In this document: piece by piece, positions 11,673 to 22,085 of the stretch
How positions within the stretch are numbered: position 1 is the stretch's first letter
Layout: each line of letters opens with the position of its first letter
The notes under the pieces: model-generated
Told to the model about the DNA's origin: nothing
The model's database searches: none
The model's input: the letters and a program-made list of their open reading frames with translations, nothing else
From: Owenia fusiformis
Lineage: Eukaryota; Annelida; Polychaeta; Sabellida; Oweniidae
Assembly (NCBI GenBank): GCA_903813345.2
Contig: CAIIXF020000011.1
Coordinates: forward strand, 687,001 to 751,000
DNA: 64,000 nt
Reading direction: 5' to 3'
Program-made: the position numbers and the translations under genes

Positions 11673-11818
11673 AAACCAGATTGTAGAAATATGGGAATCC
11701 CCTCGATGACGTAGTTGATTAAAGGGGAATACCCTTTATTATCCCCCTACTTATAATTATCACCCTTCCATAGAGTTCTGTATAAAAGATGGTTGAAAGC
11801 CCCTTTTTTCTAACTACT
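11673..11818 (-). repeat. Right terminal inverted repeat of the Polinton
   Basis: This is the reverse complement of 2613-2758. It begins inward at 'aaaccagattgtag' and closes with 'ctaactact' directly before the target duplication. Confidence 0.92.
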
Positions 11819-11824
11819 GATCCG
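11819..11824. repeat. Right target site duplication of the Polinton
   Basis: GATCCG directly follows the right inverted repeat and matches 2607-2612 exactly. Confidence 0.93.
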
Positions 11825-12580
11825 GGCAGAACTCAGGATATAGTACTTGAGTACATTTGCATTCAAATTGTTTGCAAATTCAAAATTGCAAATATCAATT
11901 ATGTTCAATGATCGTCAACATGAAAGAACAATATGTCTGAATAATTAGCTATTAAACATCTTTATCAAAACTTCCCTACACTTTTAAATGTTGATCTTGT
12001 CAAAGAGTACTCTCCATCTGAGATTCAGATGTAGATCGAAAATCAAATTGTTTTCAAAGATAAATGGTTTACATGAGGGGTTCTGTCCATGTGGGTGGTG
12101 TATTCCTTTCATAACAAAGAGTTGTTTTGCTTCCGGGGTCCTAAATTATTCAATTTTAAATAGTAACTAATAAGATTAAACAGATCAAAAAGACTCAGGG
12201 AACTGCCGTCGCCCCATCATGATCAATACATGTGACAATAAGCGACACATGTTTCAGCATCATGATAGTAACCATGACATCTCAAATCTTCTCAGCCCTT
12301 GATTTTTGAGATCTTTCATCCCAGCTCATATTTCATCTAATTGGGGTCATAAAACTTGTGTAACTGTGCCAGTTGCATCCTCGCTGCAAGGGTATTTTAC
12401 ACGTATAAATGAAGTCCTTTGAAGAAGGATGTGCCTGTTGTTAAATACATGTACAATGCCTTACTACATTATGTAATGTATTGACATTAAGGTAGATGAT
12501 TACAAGATAACAATCACACTTATTGACATTCATAACTCTTCCCATCTATGCTCAGGTCACAGAATATGCCTCATTATATC
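11825..12580. other. Unassigned DNA with a dispersed repeat
   Basis: No gene is seen. The words 'ccatgacatctca' and 'gcatgtttcaggtg' with 'aacagaaagat' (12270-12610) recur together near 40990-41045, so part of this stretch is a dispersed repeat found twice in the window. Confidence 0.45.
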
Positions 12581-12626
12581 AGAGCATGTTTCAGGTGAAA
12601 CAGAAAGATCAGAATGACGTTTCAGA

Positions 12627-12818
12627 CCCGTAGCCAGGATTTGCCAAGGGGTGGGTTACTTTTTTAAGAAATTCCAGGGGAGTTCACTTTTGGCAATGTT
12701 AGTTCAAAAATAGGCAAAATAATTTAAAAGGTGCTCAGTATGGGGTAAAAAATGCAATTTTTGTCACGGAGGGGAGGGGGTCGCTAGAACCAATCTATCC
12801 ACCCTGTATTCGGGCCTG
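12627..12818. mobile_element. Short TIR element (MITE), hAT-like ends
   Basis: It starts CAGACCCGTAGCCAGG and ends with a diverged inverse (CGGGCCTG). The same end words occur at 42880-42893 and 44205-44218. CAG-starting ends suggest hAT, but I see no clear 8-bp duplication. Confidence 0.4.
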
Positions 12819-13254
12819 CATGTGCTACAGCGTATCTACATGTTTGACAATTTGATTGACACGGTTCAAAGTGGACTTTGTTAATTATTCAAACTGTTTT
12901 AAAAGAGGAATATGCGTCCAAGTTAAAGTCACTCGAAATCAGGGTAGATAAACCTAAGAAAAACACATTTCGTGTTTTCATTTGATCTATATCATGATCC
13001 TGTAAAAATGTCAGATTTAGCAAAATAGATAGGCGATCTCCATCTGCACACGTCTACTCATTTCGACTAAGCTATTGCCTATACTTACACGCATACACAT
13101 ACTTTTTAAATTAATTTTATTTTGATAACGATTTAAAAAACACAAATTATTATTAACACGAAATTAAAATGATTGTTATATTCCAATCCTAGTAAAGTAT
13201 AATTAAGGGCGACTATAGGGCATAACAACATGTGGCCGGTCTAATTATACTGTT

Positions 13255-13390
13255 TGTTTTGATAAGGCTGTGCAAAGAGATATCAAAACTCTTGACACGC
13301 TCTTTACACGCGAGGTCTTTGCACCTCTTGACACGTCTTGGAATCTCTAGATACGCGGAGTTCCTAGACTATCTTTGCACGTCTAGAAAT
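13255..13390. repeat. Cluster of short degenerate words
   Basis: 'cttgacacg', 'tttgcac' and 'tctag' words recur several times within 140 bp ('ctcttgacacgctctttaca', 'cctcttgacacgtctt'). No gene or known element is recognised. Confidence 0.4.
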
Positions 13391-13498
13391 TGCTTGGAAT
13401 TTCACATTTGACGCAGTGGGGGTTGTCGCATGCGGTTTATGTAGTCTATATGTTCTTAGTTTATTGCCATGTTCTTGGTTTCTGCGATCGTTCCACAA

Positions 13499-13810
13499 TT
13501 AATGATGCCAAATTTCATGTTCAGTTGAGCTCAAACGATGTCCTAGTTGTTTCAAATGTTGTTTCACATTAGAAATTTTATCCTGCGTTATTAGCATTTT
13601 AGCTCCGTTGTCTGATAGCAGAGTTTTTACTTTTGATTCCCAGGAACCGCGTAGGCTAAGTGACCAAACATGTATTTTCTTAAGTGTTCGTTGAGGGGAC
13701 ATGTTTTTAATGCGGCACCACATCCGTGCTGATTCGATATTCTGTCGTGTATCTATGCTTGTCCAGCACATGTCTCCTTGTACTGCCGAGTTGGGGGCAT
13801 GTTGGCCCAC
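13499..13810 (-). pseudogene. LINE C-terminal fragment
   Basis: The minus-strand open frame of 103 residues has the pattern RMW-RIKNM...LKKIHVWSLS...W-SKVKTLL. It resembles the region downstream of the reverse transcriptase in CR1/RTE-type LINEs. It abuts a Harbinger-derived segment at 13813, and the reverse transcriptase of a minus-strand LINE resumes beyond it at about 15150. It may therefore be the tail of the same LINE, split by that insertion. That link is inference. Confidence 0.5.
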
Positions 13811-14047
13811 ACAAAGCCACTAGCTAGCTCATACAGTATACTTACCCCTTGCGAATTGTAATTTATTGAACTCACAGTAAACCCATCAATTTAAACATTA
13901 TTGTTCTCATGGATCTATTATTTATGTTAAACTAACTATGAAAATATAAATATGAAATAATATAAAATAATAATAAGCTTGAAGTCATATATAAGATGAA
14001 AATATATGTTCATGCATTTGCATTTTTCCAAAGGGAATATATTCCCT

Positions 14048-14299
14048 TATTCCATAATACTGCTGTTTTCCCAGGGAAAAATAAAAATCGTATTGAATCG
14101 TATTACATGAAAAAATCGTATTGTCCCCGGGAAAAATCGTATTGGAGCGTATTACATGAAAAAAATCGTATTGTCCCCGGGAAAAAATCGTATTGGAACG
14201 TATTAACCAATTTTTGGTTTTCCTGTTATTTTTAACCTTGGCTAATTGATAAAAGCATTTTCAAAATGTAACATTTTAAAGGAATGTATTATGGAATAA
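14048..14299. mobile_element. Foldback element with repeated 'aatcgtatt' units
   Basis: The ends 'ttattccataatac' and 'gtattatggaataa' are inverted copies. Inside, 'gaaaaatcgtattg' with 'tccccggg' recurs about three times at roughly 55-bp spacing. The segment is absent from the related copy at 31168-32117, which shows it is an insertion or a local expansion. Confidence 0.6.
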
Positions 14300-14300
14300 A

Positions 14301-14487
14301 TAGGTTATTTCTGGTCGGGATTGAATATGGGTTTCAATCCTCGGAAAATATGATATTGACCTTGGGAAATATGATATTGACACTCAGTCGCTGCGCTCCC
14401 TCGATCAATATCATATTACCCTTCGGTCAATATCATATTGTCCCTCGGAATAAAACCCATATTCAATCCCTCCCAGTAAATAACCTA
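14301..14487. mobile_element. Small palindromic MITE (187 bp)
   Basis: The ends TAGGTTATTTCTGG and CCAGTAAATAACCTA are inverted, and the inverted pairing continues inward through 'gattgaatatgggttt' and 'aaacccatattcaatc'. It directly follows the previous foldback insert. Confidence 0.65.
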
Positions 14488-15039
14488 TATATGTTAGTAA
14501 ATACAGGTGCAATATATAATTTATATGTATATCTATGTCATCTGTCTATACATGCACGTTTAGTGATACATTTGAACAAGATGGTTCTGGAAAGAAAAGC
14601 CACATACACCACAAAAGAAGGACCAATTTGAAAGTAAGTTCATTATTCTCAAGGGTACACTTCAAGTGAAAGCTACATTGCTACAGGGTGGCCTATCATT
14701 CTGAGACAAATGTATTATCCAACGATTGTGATTTTCGAAGCTAAAATATAATATTTTGAGCAGATGGAAATACGTTCCCATGAGATATGTATATATAGTC
14801 AAAAGTGATAACTATTTATTGAGTGTAATGAAACGTATCCTTCGCCAACAATTTTTTGTGTGAATATGAAGAGTCCAAGCATTGCTTTTTTATGTTTACT
14901 GTATAGTTATAGTTATAGTTATAGTTATTTAGCCTTGATATCTATGATTTTTTAAAACAAAATCTCACCGTTAGATTTCGAGCTATTCATGTTTACTCAT
15001 TTTTCTAATTGGAAAACAATGCAAATCTCATTTTTTCAA

Positions 15040-15980
15040 AGGAAAAAATTGAAATTCTAAGACGGTGAAAAATCATTAAAAAATACACAGATTCAGAATC
15101 TGGCAAGCATTTTCCCCTATTTCTCTCCGTTAAGAAGTTTTGTAAGGTGGTGGATCCCTTTAAGTTATCAGGAAGGTAATTTATAAAGAGGATGAAGAAA
15201 AGAGGACCAAGTATTGAGCCCTGAGGTACTCCACAGTTTATAAATCCAGATTCAGATGAGGCTGCTGAATCACCAGCGATATCTACAAAGATCTTTCTAT
15301 CACTAAGATAAGATTCAATAATTTTGAATAACTGTACATGGATACCATAGGATTTTAGCTTATGTAGTAATAGTTTATGCGGAACTTTGTCAAATGCAGA
15401 TGCGATGTCCAAAAATATTGTTTTAGTTGCTTTACCTTGATCAAAATTATATGAAAGAAAGTGCTCAATCGCCAGTAGCTGAGAATGAGTACTATGTCCG
15501 GGTAAGAAGCCAGACTGGTGTTTAAAAAGGGGTTCATTGGTCAAAAGGTGTTTTTATTCGGTCAGCTAGAATTTTTTCTAAAAGTTTTGAAATAGTACTT
15601 AACAATGTTATTGGTCTATAATTTGTAATATTAGTTTTGTTATTTTTCTTGAATATTCGGCAGACGCTTCCAGTCTTCCAACAATTTGGAAATGTTTTAT
15701 TTGTAAAGTATTGATAGTGGTATTGGAATTGTATGAGCAGTTAGTTTAAGCATCCTATTTGTAATCTTATCTGGTCCACAAGATTTAGAAGGATCAAGTT
15801 CCAGTATAAATTTCATGATTTCAAATTGATCAGTTTTAGCTGAAATGAGAAGAAAGTTTGTTCTAAGAGGAAAGTCAGGTAGTGGTCTATAATTTGTGTC
15901 ATCATGGTTTTTATTAACAAAAAAAATGTCAAAAAGGCATTAGCCTTTTCTAAATTACTTGTAAGCGGTGCACCAGTATT
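15040..15980 (-). pseudogene. LINE reverse transcriptase relic
   Basis: On the minus strand an open frame (15005-15544) carries reverse transcriptase motifs: 'HQSGFLPGHST', 'TIFLDIASAFDKVPH', then 'GVPQGSILGPLFFILFINYL'. Upstream on the same strand, in other frames, are 'NYRPITLLST' and 'ISKLLEKIL', so there are frame shifts. The expected 'ADD' catalytic block does not follow; the frame runs into unrelated sequence near 15150. This is a dead copy of a CR1/Jockey-like LINE. Its upstream part continues past the palindromic insertion at 15981-16815. Confidence 0.85.
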
Positions 15981-16815
15981 CACAGGCTGGTATCGAAATA
16001 TTTGTCCGCTGTGACGGAGCATGCTATTTTTCATGAAAAAAACTAAGAATACTTCACGATTTATTTTTTTAACTCATATCTTTCGTTATACCATACAAAA
16101 TTACTTACTCCATGCAATGGATATATCATTTGCGGGTAACTTTCACTTCTGTTTGAAGTCCAATTACGCTGGGAAGAAAAGCTATTGAAAATGGCGCCGG
16201 AGTATCATACTTCAAAATGTACCATTTCTTGTTTAACTTTCTAATGGCACGATATAGTGACACGATAATATTTACACATGGTTTCAGCATAACTATGAAG
16301 GTATGAATGAGATGTTGATGTATATGGTCTTTTTAATTCTTTTATAAAAAATAATGTTAAATTTTTTTGTCCGCTGTGATGGAGCAGTTGCAAATGTGAA
16401 CTGTGAAAATGCTCCGTCACAGCGGACAAAAAATATTAATATTATTTTTTATAAAAAAAATTAAAAAGACCCAATGCATTAATATATCATTAATACATTC
16501 AGAGTTATGCTGAAAACATATGTTAATATTATCGTGTCACTATATCATGCCATTAAAAAGTTAAAAAAGAAATGATACATTTTAGAGTTTGATACTCTGG
16601 CGCCGTTTTCAATAGATTTTACTGCTAGCGTTATTGGACTTCAAACAGAAGTGAAGGTTACGCGCAAATGATATATCCATTGCATGGAGTAAGTAATTAT
16701 CTTTGATATAACGAAACATATGAGTTAAAAAAATAAATCATGAAGCATTCTTAGTGTTTTTATGAAAAATAGCATGCTCCGTCACAGCGGACAAATCTTT
16801 CGATACCAGCCTGTG
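15981..16815. mobile_element. Palindromic DNA element with 5-bp target duplication, copy 1
   Basis: The whole 835 bp folds on itself as two arms of about 400 bp. The ends are CACAGGCTGGTATCGA and its inverse. The word 'tgtccgctgtgacggagc' appears near each end and again at the centre. It is flanked by GTATT on both sides (15976-15980 and 16816-16820). CAC-starting ends with 5-bp duplications fit Transib-type transposons, but there is no transposase to confirm this. It sits inside the LINE and is a shorter relative of 46737-50005. Confidence 0.85.
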
Positions 16816-16820
16816 GTATT

Positions 16821-17900
16821 AGGGTCAAGAATGGTTGGAATGCCAGATAAATTAAATTTTTTACCCAGAAATTATATAATTATTTTCCAATAACTTTTGT
16901 CATTTTACTTAGATTGTCAATAGTATTTAGAAGTCGTTTTTCATGACAAAGCTTTGCTTCTTTAATAAGACTTGTCACAAGCATGACCTGTTTAAATATT
17001 GAGATTTATTTATATCTGTTGGAGATTTTGTCATTATTTTATACAGTCGTTACTTTTTGTTTATTTCCAATTTCAGATGTTCATTTATCCACGGCTGGTC
17101 ATTTGAACGAATTTTGATTGATTTATTTGGAATATGCTGCTGGTAGATACTCATCAGCTTATCAATAAAGTTAACCGTAATTGTTTAAGTCTAAGTTGTC
17201 ATTTAAAATAGACGCCCAGTCGGTTTCCCTGATACAGTTATTTAAATTTTCAAAATAATTTTATTAAGAGGTGGGGACTTAAGAACCCTGATATAAATAT
17301 TTGCTAAGACTGTGGTATGGTCATACCCACCAATTGTGTCTTATATAATCCAGCTATTAAAGATATCTGGTGAATCTGTTATAATATGGTCAATACATGA
17401 AGTAGAATTTTGGGATATTCTTGTAGGTTTGTCTACAAGTTGAGAAAAGTTAAACCCATCAATGGCCTCAAGAAGTTTGACTCCTGCTAGATTTTCATCT
17501 TGATTATCAGAAACCAAATCGAATGTTTAGCATTAAGGTCTCCCATAATAACCACATGGTCATACTTGGGGACATGATCGTCAATTTTTTGAAGGAGTAA
17601 GTAATTAAGTATTGACAGGTTTGTTCAGCAGTTTGGCTAGGCGATTTATAACATACTCCCATTGGAATCTTTTTATTGTTGAAGCTGCATTCGGTAAACA
17701 GACAATCGAATCCATCAATATAAAATTCCGGAGGAAGTGCTTTAGAAGCAATATGATTATGTGTATAAATTATAAGGCCTCTCCCATGATCTGAGTAAAG
17801 AGAGTTGTAATTTTCAATTTTATAGTTACCAGAATCCATTTTTGATTTTGAGATGCCTGCCTCACATAAGCTAAGCTGTATGACCAAAAGTGACACAAAA
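16821..17900 (-). pseudogene. LINE 5' part with endonuclease relic
   Basis: This is the upstream continuation of the minus-strand LINE. The open frame 17507-17896 carries endonuclease/exonuclease/phosphatase-type sequence ('SDHGRGLIIYTHNHIA', 'IPMGVCYKSPSQ'). In an adjacent frame just downstream is 'VVIMGDLNAKHS', the conserved D-x-N block of this nuclease fold. The switch of frame shows decay. With 15040-15980 it forms a LINE of about 2 kb once the palindromic insertion is removed. Confidence 0.8.
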
Positions 17901-17904
17901 TCAT

Positions 17905-19400
17905 TTGGTTTTCCGCAAACCTATTCAGTTTGTCACGTGACAAAATCCCTTATAATATAAGTTATTGAATAATTTGAAGTGCAATACACAGGATGTATTC
18001 TGCTCGAGAAATTCCGTATTGGAACGAGACGTAGTCGAGTCGATTTTGCTTACAACTCACGAAATCTTGAAAAAGAAAAATCGTACCTTCGAGGCTTATC
18101 TTTTTACGTAAACGAATCCGTTTCTGTAACAAGTTTGAATAATTCCTCTATAAGTGAATATAAAATGTTAAACAGTAAGAATATCTCATTGTTGTGACAT
18201 CAGAGAGCCATTAATATCTATACGGATTTTAATTAATTGTTCTTGTTCTCAACCGCAAGGTCAGAATTAATGTAGAATTTAGAATGTCCAGCTTTTGTTA
18301 GTCTTGTTTTTAAATGTACTCTCGATATATAGGTACGATCATGATGGCAAAACAAACAGTGTTCTACGGAACGCTCTAATATTTAATTAAAGGTATTGAT
18401 TCAACTTGCTTCAAATTGACCATTTTTTCAAAATCATCTACAAGTTCTCAAAAGCTCAAACCTGACCTGATTTTCTAGATGGTGACATTCTGTCATGTTA
18501 ATGCCTTGGTACTAGTAATTGATTTTCATGTTCTTTGTGGCAAGGGCAAAATTGATGTATAATTTAGAATTTCAAATTTTTGACCTACAAATTACATGTT
18601 TCTCAATTGCACGAGAACGCTTTGGGCTTTCAAGAGAAGTTTAGAAAACTTCAAATATTCCATACATACCTGTAGCCATTGCTTTGGGTTTTCAAAATTG
18701 GAGGTTGACGCATTCCAAGAAAAATCTTCATGAATGAAACTTTCATGAATAATTTAACGAAATAACCCAAAAATAAAAACAGGATTCTCTACATACATGT
18801 TGATAATGTAATACAAAATGGATTTCATCATGATTAGGGCAATAATGAAAGTCAATATTCTCCCACAAATTATGTTTTTATTGGAATGTCTTCTTGAATA
18901 ATTACCCACAATACAATTATTTTAAAGAACATTTTGATACCTCTTTTTCTTAGTTGTCTTTTTGTTTACTTTTACATGAGAATGAACATGTTATATGCTT
19001 TAACCATATTGAGTAATGAATTTTATTCAAGATAATACTAACACATACTTATATAATTTTTTTTGCAATATTATCATAACAAGGGAACCATGGCACTGCT
19101 CAATAGGAGTTCTCATGTTTATAACACAGAGTTGCATACCCTTCTCTCTCTTGAAAGACCATGATCACGGTGTTGTAGCATGACGGTTACGTCACCTCTG
19201 AAAATGTTACAAATATATGAGCAAAGGTGTATAACCAAATAATTTGCAAAATGATCATTAAGAACATGGATGATTTAGAATACAACATTTTGATTTATTT
19301 CTATTGACTATTGAATCTGAAGAAGATTTCTACCTGAAGAAGATTTAGAAATACATCGAAGATTTGTATTCTCAATCATTTTTGATATTTTAACACATTA
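17905..19400. other. Unassigned AT-rich DNA with one dispersed repeat
   Basis: No gene is recognised. The stretch 17960-18040 ('ttgaagtgcaatacacagga', 'ctgctcgagaaattc') recurs in diverged form at 21228-21305, so it is a dispersed repeat end. The rest is AT-rich without visible structure. Confidence 0.45.
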
Positions 19401-19415
19401 ACAATATACAAGAAA

Positions 19416-19670
19416 ATGGATAATATTCAGAGACTCGCCTTTATCACGCAATTAGCTACTTGTGATTCCAGCCTTGGTCTACTTATAAATGCCCTTAATA
19501 CCGTGTATCAAAGTAATGATGTGATACGTAAGAATGTTAAACCAATCAAAAAACGTCGACCTTGTCCGTTTCTAAATGATTTGCCGAATTACAACTTTGA
19601 CACTTTAATCATTCCATTCCACGATTTTTTGAATTCTCTAGCATTCTTATTTCATACGGTGTTTAAATAA
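19416..19670 (+). CDS. Small open frame of unknown nature (84 aa)
   Basis: This 84-residue frame has a basic stretch in the middle ('KPIKKRRPCPFL') and a hydrophobic C-terminus ('FLNSLAFLFHTVF'). I do not recognise it. It lies about 100 bp upstream of the NHL-repeat exon on the same strand and could be an exon or chance. Base composition does not differ from the neighbouring non-coding DNA. Confidence 0.2.
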   Translation: MDNIQRLAFITQLATCDSSLGLLINALNTVYQSNDVIRKNVKPIKKRRPCPFLNDLPNYNFDTLIIPFHDFLNSLAFLFHTVFK

Positions 19671-19767
19671 ATCTGAAATCCTTGTATCATATAATTACAA
19701 CCTGATTCCATGATTCACTTATCATATGTTTCTTATATATGTAATTGCAGTAACCGTTGGAAAATAA

Positions 19768-20541
19768 AAAAGCAGCCCAATTGTTGCAAAGAGACAGCTG
19801 CAGTCAAGGTATATACTTAGTCTTGCAGTAACATCAAGTGGTCATATTGTGGCAACAGGTGGAACAGGATCCACAACAAAGATATATGCCAGTGATTATA
19901 GTCTCGTGAAAGATATCGGCCAATCATTCACTCGTGTTACTGTTACAAGAGATGATCAACTATTATTCATTGATTGGTCTCGCACAATCTACTTCTATAC
20001 TACAGACGGCGATTATATACGCAACATAACAGTTACAGGGTCTTCATATCAACTAGCAGGTATTACTACACTATATACTGGTCAGTTGGTTGTATGCGAT
20101 GATTACACAGACAGAGTATGTATTGTGGAACAAGATGCAGGGAATGCAACACCACTCTCTGCTTCTGGGACGTTTGTAAATCCTTTAGATGTGACAACTA
20201 ACAGCAAAGGAGTAGTTATAGTGATTGACATTAACGGACATTCTATAAAGGGATTGGACCAGGATGGCGATATACTCTTCAGTTATGGTACAGAAGGATC
20301 AGGGGAGGGGCAGTTGAATTATCCCAGGGGTGTCGCCACAGATAAGGAGGACTACATAGTGGTAGCAGACTTCGGCAACAAAAGAGTACAACTACTCACC
20401 CCTGATGGCGAATTCCATAGTTACCTCCTAACAGCGAGTGATGGCGTGAACAACCCATTTGCTGTTTCTATAAAACAAGACGGACATTTATTGGTTGGGG
20501 ATAACCGTGGACAATTATTCACCATCACATACAGAGAATAA
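19768..20541 (+). CDS. NHL-repeat protein, 3' terminal exon or fragment (TRIM-NHL-like)
   Basis: The frame is open from 19768 to a stop at 20541 (about 258 residues) and needs no internal start, so it is better read as an exon than as a complete gene. It contains beta-propeller NHL repeats: 'NPLDVTTNSKGVVIVIDINGHSI', then a canonical 'GEGQLNYPRGVATDKE' with 'VVADFGNKRVQLLTPDGEF', then a last 'VNNPFAVSIKQDGHLLVGD' blade. Such propellers form the C-terminus of TRIM2/3-type and related proteins, where they bind RNA or protein partners. AG dinucleotides upstream (for example after 'gtaattgcag' at 19750) could be acceptors. No RING or B-box is seen upstream. An 'aataaa' at 20726 could end the transcript. 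It may be the last exon of a host gene or a decayed gene copy; the frame itself is clean. Confidence 0.7.
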   Translation, partial: KSSPIVAKRQLQSRYILSLAVTSSGHIVATGGTGSTTKIYASDYSLVKDIGQSFTRVTVTRDDQLLFIDWSRTIYFYTTDGDYIRNITVTGSSYQLAGITTLYTGQLVVCDDYTDRVCIVEQDAGNATPLSASGTFVNPLDVTTNSKGVVIVIDINGHSIKGLDQDGDILFSYGTEGSGEGQLNYPRGVATDKEDYIVVADFGNKRVQLLTPDGEFHSYLLTASDGVNNPFAVSIKQDGHLLVGDNRGQLFTITYRE

Positions 20542-20544
20542 GGT

Positions 20545-21225
20545 AAATTTAACACAATGACAATTAACATATTAATATTGCGAGATACATGATACTGCAA
20601 TATTACACATTATTATTAGTGTACACAAAGTCATGATGCTATTTCAATTCGATTCGAATTAGCAGGATTGGATTGATTGATATATACGCTGTATATACAT
20701 GACATTGCTCTGCCCATGGTATAAGAATAAAATAGTTTTTTGGGGAGGGGTATAAATAGTAAAAAACGCATTAGGTGAATCGCAAATCAGTGACTATGAT
20801 TCATACTTTTTCTTTTTTTAACCGTTTGCATTATATCTATTTGATGATTCTTGGAACGAAATTGATGTATTTTGATGTATTTTAAAATACAAAAATATTA
20901 AATTGCATTTTGGCTTTGTGTTTCAGTCCACACCCGATAACAGAAATGAGAGTTAGAAGATGACCAACAATTTCAACAACACGAAGCTATCTATCAAAGG
21001 CACACGTTTACATTATCGTATCCTAGTGCCAAAAAACTCTGAAGATGAAACAATGAATATGTGGAATAGTCATTAATTGTTGTGTGAACAACGTAGTAAC
21101 TACACAACTTCACAATAACAATGACTTTACAATAACAATGGCTATACATTATTGTATAAAATATAAATTTACTGGAAAGCAATGTATTGTACAAAACAAT
21201 GAGTTTATTGTAAAAATCATATAAG
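20545..21225. other. Unassigned DNA after the NHL exon
   Basis: No gene is seen. There is a possible poly(A) signal at 20726 and two 'ttgatgtatttt' repeats near 20865. Near 21115-21135 'acaataacaatg' repeats, and the stretch grades into the tandem array that follows. Confidence 0.4.
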
Positions 21226-21319
21226 TTATTGAATGATTTGAAGTGCAATACAGGATATATTCTGCTCGAGAAATTCGGTATTGGTATGAGAGGAAGTCGA
21301 GTGCCAATACAGAATATCG

Positions 21320-22085
21320 ATGTATATAACTATAAGTGTATTGTATGAGACATAATCATTCTGAAATGCAATTTATTGTACAAATCTATGTGAATATTGT
21401 ATTAATCATTTACATTATTGTACTACAACAATGTAGAGCTATGAGTGTATTGTATGAAACATAATTATTCTGCAATGCAAATTATTGTACAAAACTATGT
21501 GTTTATTGTATTAATCATTAACATTATTGTACTACAACAATGTAGAGCTATACGTATATTGTATGAAACATGATCATTCTGAAATGCAATTTATTGTACA
21601 AAACTATGCGTTTATTGTACTGAACAACAATGTATTGTGTAGAACTATAAGTGTATTGTATGAGATATAATCATTCTGAAATGCAATTTATTGTACAAAA
21701 CTATGCGTTTATTATACTGAACAACAATGTAGTGTGCAGAACTATAAGTGCATTGTATGATACATAATCATTCTGAAATGCAATCTATTGTACAAAACTA
21801 TGGATTTATTGTACTGAACAACAATGTAATATGCAGAACTATAAGTGCATTGTATGAATCATAATCATTCTGAAATACAATGCATAGTACAAAACTATGA
21901 ATTTATTGTTTTATTTATTAACATTATTGTACTACAACAATGTGATATGCAGAACTATAAGTGTATTGTATGCAACATAATCATTCTGAAATGCAATGTT
22001 CAGAACTATGAATTTATTGTATTAATCATTACTATTATTGTACTGAACAACAGTATATTGTGCAGAATAATAAGGCCATTGTATT
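21320..22085. repeat. Minisatellite, 97-115-bp units
   Basis: About seven to eight units start 'ctataagtgtattgtatgag', each followed by 'cataatcattctgaaatgca', 'tattgtacaaaactatg' and 'aacaacaatgta'. Unit starts are near 21330, 21439, 21548, 21645, 21742, 21840, 21955 and 22068. Two unit sizes alternate in blocks: about 109-115 at the ends and about 97 in the middle. Confidence 0.85.

Larger units (their letters stand above)
2613..11818 (+). mobile_element. Compact Polinton/Maverick-type element (9.2 kb), looks whole
   Basis: The element starts and ends with inverted repeats of 146 bp (2613-2758 and 11673-11818). They begin AGTAGTTAGAAAAAAGGGGC and differ at only a few positions. It is flanked on both sides by the 6-bp duplication GATCCG (2607-2612 and 11819-11824). 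Six-bp duplications and AG-starting ends are known for Polintons. Inside, all on the + strand, lie a type B DNA polymerase region, a P-loop ATPase and a retrovirus-like integrase with a chromodomain. This order is typical of the family, but the element is shorter than the usual 15-20 kb, and I see no major or minor capsid protein and no cysteine protease. The near-identical ends, intact target duplication and long open frames suggest a young copy with no obvious break. It could be a capsid-less Polinton lineage or an internally shortened derivative. Confidence 0.93.
13813..15038 (+). mobile_element. Harbinger-derived relic, inverted copy of 31168-32117
   Basis: The flanks and most of the sequence match the reverse complement of 31168-32117, part of the Harbinger-like element further right. 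Shared words include 'actagctagctcatacagta' (inverted, diverged), 'tgcatttgcattttt' and 'ccaagcattgcttttt'. It contains a relic of the accessory exon starting at 'atggttctggaaag' (14580), including the donor-like 'gaaagtaagttc'. It lacks about 160 bp present in the other copy and carries two extra foldback insertions (14048-14487). It is probably the remains of another Harbinger copy. Confidence 0.7.

Noticed and set aside
12627-12818. Firm assignment to hAT
   Set aside because: The ends begin CAG but no 8-bp duplication could be found, so only a weak call is given.
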